This document shows, one piece after another, positions 61,163-64,000 of a stretch of 64,000 nucleotides of DNA (its first letter is position 1; each line of letters opens with the position of its first letter). The DNA is taken from contig NZ_JAMXKF010000003.1 of NCBI RefSeq assembly GCF_024220585.1, positions 186,001 to 250,000 of the forward strand, written 5' to 3'. Source of the DNA: Dyadobacter diqingensis (GTDB lineage Bacteria; Bacteroidota; Bacteroidia; Cytophagales; Spirosomataceae). The notes under the pieces are model-generated. The model saw nothing but the letters and a program-made list of their open reading frames with translations. It ran no database searches and had not been told where the DNA came from. The position numbers and the translations under genes are program-made.

Positions 61163-62406
61163 GCCTGATTTCCCGGGAAAGTTAGGTTGCTCAAATTGTG
61201 ACCCATCTTATCACGTTTGGTGATCAGATATTTTTCGTTGTATGGATTTGACGGGATTTCAATGGAAACAGAATCAACAATTTCCAGGCCATAACCGATC
61301 AGTCCGGCGCGTTTCTTTGGATTGTTGGTAATCAATTTTATTTTGGTAATATCAAGGTCGCGAAGAATCTGTGCGCCAACGCCGTAATCACGTTCATCGC
61401 TTGAAAAACCCAGTTCCAGATTTGCTTCCACGGTGTCGCGTCCCATTTCCTGAAGTTTGTAGGCTTTTAGTTTATTCAATAAACCGATACCCCTTCCTTC
61501 CTGGTTCATATAAACGACCACTCCTTTTCCGGCTTTGTCTACCAAATCCATGGCTGCGTGTAGCTGAGGGCCACAATCGCAACGGCACGAGCCAAAGATA
61601 TCTCCGGTCATACAGGAAGAGTGAACACGAACCAAAACTGGCTCATCTTTTTCCCAGGTGCCTTTTACCAAGGCCAGATGTAAATCTCCGGTGTTAATCT
61701 GCCGATAAGCGATCAGGTCAAAATGGCCCCATTGCGTGGGCATATCTACACCAATTTCTCTTTTAATCAACGATTCTTTCCGAAGACGATATTCGATAAG
61801 GTCTTTGATGCTGACCAGTTTCAGGTTCAGACGATTTGCGATTTCACGCAACTGAGGCAAACGGGCCATTGAACCATCCTCATTCAGGATCTCAACCAGA
61901 ACGCCAGCTGGCGATAACCCGGCCAGACGAGGGAAATCGATAGCCGCTTCCGTATGTCCGGTACGGCGAAGTACGCCTCCTTTTTTTGCTTTCAATGGGA
62001 AGATATGTCCCGGCCGACCCAGGTCTTCGGGACGTGTTTCCGAATTAACCAGTGCCTGGATAGTCTTTGCACGGTCGCTTGCGGAAATACCCGTTGTACA
62101 ACCATGACCTAACAAATCAACAGACACGGTGAAGGCTGTCTCATGAAGTGCAGTGTTATTGCCCACCATCATGTCCAGTTCCAGTTCGGCGCAACGCTCT
62201 TCTGTAATCGGAACGCAAATCAATCCACGGCCTTCTCTTGCCATGAAATTCACTATTTCGGGAGTAACCAGTTCGGCAGCGCAAATAAAATCGCCTTCAT
62301 TTTCACGATCTTCATCATCCACCACGATGATCATTTCGCCGTTTTTGATGGCCTCAATGGCTTCTTCAATCGAATCTAATACTATGGGATTACTATTATT
62401 ATTCAT
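61159..62406 (-). CDS. ribBA: Bifunctional DHBP synthase / GTP cyclohydrolase II
   Basis: A 415-residue enzyme that supplies both starting compounds of riboflavin synthesis: DHBP from ribulose 5-phosphate (N-terminal half) and the pyrimidine from GTP (C-terminal half). The N-terminal half has '[17 protein letters not shown]' and '[14 protein letters not shown]'. The C-terminal half has zinc ligands in '[19 protein letters not shown]', plus '[15 protein letters not shown]' and '[11 protein letters not shown]'. Start at 62406 ('[12 protein letters not shown]') is likely; the ATG five codons earlier is possible. A GNAT gene overlaps its end. Confidence 0.95.
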   Translation of the reverse strand: MNNNSNPIVLDSIEEAIEAIKNGEMIIVVDDEDRENEGDFICAAELVTPEIVNFMAREGRGLICVPITEERCAELELDMMVGNNTALHETAFTVSVDLLGHGCTTGISASDRAKTIQALVNSETRPEDLGRPGHIFPLKAKKGGVLRRTGHTEAAIDFPRLAGLSPAGVLVEILNEDGSMARLPQLREIANRLNLKLVSIKDLIEYRLRKESLIKREIGVDMPTQWGHFDLIAYRQINTGDLHLALVKGTWEKDEPVLVRVHSSCMTGDIFGSCRCDCGPQLHAAMDLVDKAGKGVVVYMNQEGRGIGLLNKLKAYKLQEMGRDTVEANLELGFSSDERDYGVGAQILRDLDITKIKLITNNPKKRAGLIGYGLEIVDSVSIEIPSNPYNEKYLITKRDKMGHNLSNLTFPGNQA

Positions 62407-62589
62407 TATTCGGGTAGACAAAAAATAGTTTTACTGGAAAACACGTTTTAGAATATAAAGGTACGGTCTTAATGTTGAAATGTTTTAATTTTGAACCTTC
62501 TTTAAGTGAACAATCGAATTTTCAGATGGGTTTCAAAGTAGGTCATTTCAAGGTTTATATGTGTCCTAATTTACTTTAGATCATACTTC

Positions 62590-64000
62590 ATGAGGGTAAA
62601 ACTACTTTTGTTACTTTTTGGGCTTTATTTATTTCAGTGTTTTTCCGCGCTGGGCCAGGCTCCTGTTGTTAAAGGAGGTTACTGCGATACAGGAGGCGGA
62701 GCTTTTGATATACTACCAACTTATCAGGGGTGTGGCAGCTTAACTGTGGACTTACAAAATAAAGTTGCAGGAGCGCAGAGTGTTGGATACATCATGGATT
62801 ATGATATATCCACGAGTCCGGACAAAGCACCAACCGTTAATACTCATACATACACCAAGCTTGGTACCTATACGATCTTACAATTGGGGAGCGCAAACGG
62901 CACAGGTTTTTCATTATGCAAACAGGTAAAAGTCCTTGAAAACCGGAAAGTCAATGCCACACTCAAGATTTCCTGCGGGACCTATGCCCTGGTTACCATC
63001 GCTGATGACGAAATAACACAAGCTTACGATTACATTGAAATAAACTGGGGCCCGGCCTGGGGAACCAAGGTGTGGAAAAAGGGAGAAGCGCTGACGGTTA
63101 ATCAGGCGTATTTTGATGCCATACCCAATATTACTGTTCAGGGAAAATATACGGCGTCGTGTTCAGGCGACATCAATATTTTAACGCCGGAGAATGCCGA
63201 TAACTCGGTGGAAGCAATCCAGATCAAGCGTGTGGAAATGCAGCAGGATGGGAGGATCGCATTGCTTTATGAGGGTTTGGATGGTGTATCGACGGAAATT
63301 TTTTACGGGGACAATGGTGTTTTTAAAACGACTGACATTATCAGAAGTCAAAAACAGCCCGGAAACTTAACGATTGACAAAAATCTGAATCCGGAAAATC
63401 AATATACGGTCAAGCTGGTGTCAGAGAACTGCGGAGGAAAAAAAGACAGCCGGGAGGTGGGGACAATGGTGCTTAAAGCCACTGCACTGGAAGGTGAGAT
63501 TGAACTGGAATGGAACCAATATGCCAATAAATCGGAATTTGCAGCTTATAACCTTTTACGCGATGATGTCGTGATCAAGAGCTTTCAGTCCGTCGATGAG
63601 GTCAAATGGACCGACAAAGACCTGGACTGTAACAAAGAGTATGTCTATCAGATTGTGGCATTGACAAGTCTGGCACGTTCATTTTCTGCTGCCAAAACAG
63701 TAAAAACAACGACATCTGCACCGGAAAAAATAACGAAGGCCAGTGTGACGGTTGAGGCCGGCAACATGGTCGCTGCTGATGTTGTGCTGGAAGGAAAGGG
63801 GTTAACAGGTACTTATAACCTTATTGTGGAGCGGGCAGAACAGGGAAGTGCTGATTTTAAACAGGTTTCGGGTGTGCAAAATCAGGTCATTCATTTTGAA
63901 GATAAGGGTGTAAATACGAGCGGTACTTCCTATTGTTACCGGTTTAGTTACGAAAATTCATGCCCGTTACGGTCTGAGTTCAGCGATCCGGTATGTACCA
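62590..64000 (+). CDS. Large secreted protein, 3' end outside the window
   Basis: The frame is open from the ATG at 62590 to the end of the window, 470 codons with no stop. A signal peptide is clear ('LLLLLFGLYLFQCFSALGQA'), then 'GGYCDTGGGAFDILPTYQGC', a PKD-like segment with 'THTYTKLGTYTIL', and further beta-sandwich or fibronectin-like units ('ENQYTVKLVSENCGG', 'CNKEYVYQIVALTSL'). It is probably a further T9SS or gliding-motility-type surface protein, but the C-terminal sorting domain that would prove it is not in view. Confidence 0.8.
   Translation, partial: MRVKLLLLLFGLYLFQCFSALGQAPVVKGGYCDTGGGAFDILPTYQGCGSLTVDLQNKVAGAQSVGYIMDYDISTSPDKAPTVNTHTYTKLGTYTILQLGSANGTGFSLCKQVKVLENRKVNATLKISCGTYALVTIADDEITQAYDYIEINWGPAWGTKVWKKGEALTVNQAYFDAIPNITVQGKYTASCSGDINILTPENADNSVEAIQIKRVEMQQDGRIALLYEGLDGVSTEIFYGDNGVFKTTDIIRSQKQPGNLTIDKNLNPENQYTVKLVSENCGGKKDSREVGTMVLKATALEGEIELEWNQYANKSEFAAYNLLRDDVVIKSFQSVDEVKWTDKDLDCNKEYVYQIVALTSLARSFSAAKTVKTTTSAPEKITKASVTVEAGNMVAADVVLEGKGLTGTYNLIVERAEQGSADFKQVSGVQNQVIHFEDKGVNTSGTSYCYRFSYENSCPLRSEFSDPVCT

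Overview
The window looks like a chromosomal segment of a Cytophagales bacterium (Bacteroidota), most like Dyadobacter. The signs are type IX secretion (T9SS) C-terminal sorting and gliding-motility C-terminal domains, a SusC/SusD pair with an STN-type receptor and ECF sigma/FecR control, promoters of the Bacteroidota type (TTG, about 20 bases, TAnnTTTG), a DUF2795 protein and a DUF3127 protein. The genus is an inference from protein flavour and repeats, not from a marker-gene comparison. I see no prophage, insertion sequence or CRISPR array.

Layout. 1-7.3 kb: the tail of a secreted protein, a ROK sugar kinase, a short-chain dehydrogenase, an MlaE/MlaF-type lipid transporter pair, a polysaccharide flippase, a TetR regulator, tRNA-Gln and fabD. 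7.3-13.5 kb: a tandem duplication of a roughly 970-residue secreted gliding-motility-type protein, with its terminator copied too. 13.9-17.6 kb: succinate dehydrogenase sdhCAB. 17.7-26 kb: mostly housekeeping genes: an OmpH-like chaperone, a penicillin-acylase-type hydrolase, CutC, small conserved proteins, an AlbA_2 regulator and a cystathionine gamma-synthase/lyase. 26.1-39.9 kb: a probable carbohydrate locus: Na+/solute symporter, DHDPS/NanA-type aldolase, a SUMF1-plus-sialidase fusion, two ECF sigma factors, FecR, SusC, SusD and an AraC regulator. The likely job is capture, cleavage and import of a glycan, possibly one bearing sialic acid, under ECF/FecR control.

40-43 kb: DoxX, an MFS transporter and two small genes set among palindromic repeats. 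43.2-48 kb: two related T9SS-secreted repeat-rich proteins. 48.5-49.8 kb: an alpha/beta hydrolase joined by 8-base overlaps to a RelE/ParE-type toxin-antitoxin pair. 49.9-52.6 kb: prfB, which needs a +1 programmed frameshift, divergent from lpdA. 52.6-59.6 kb: a nucleotidyltransferase behind a paired-palindrome operator, a hybrid histidine kinase, a YdjC-type deacetylase, a gene cut by an in-frame amber codon, an outer-membrane protein and a META-domain lipoprotein. 59.6-62.4 kb: a PfkB-type heptose-phosphate kinase, a GNAT acetyltransferase and ribBA. The window ends inside another large secreted protein.

The points most worth a second look are the ECF/FecR/Sus locus with its fused SUMF1-sialidase and two adjacent sigma genes, the Shine-Dalgarno-like prfB frameshift site in a phylum that largely ignores such sequences, the interrupted gene at 56.4-58.0 kb, the hydrolase coupled to a toxin-antitoxin pair, the double palindrome at 52.7 kb, and the same two-hairpin leader in front of two unrelated small genes at 42 kb. 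I found no single clearly undescribed multi-gene system.
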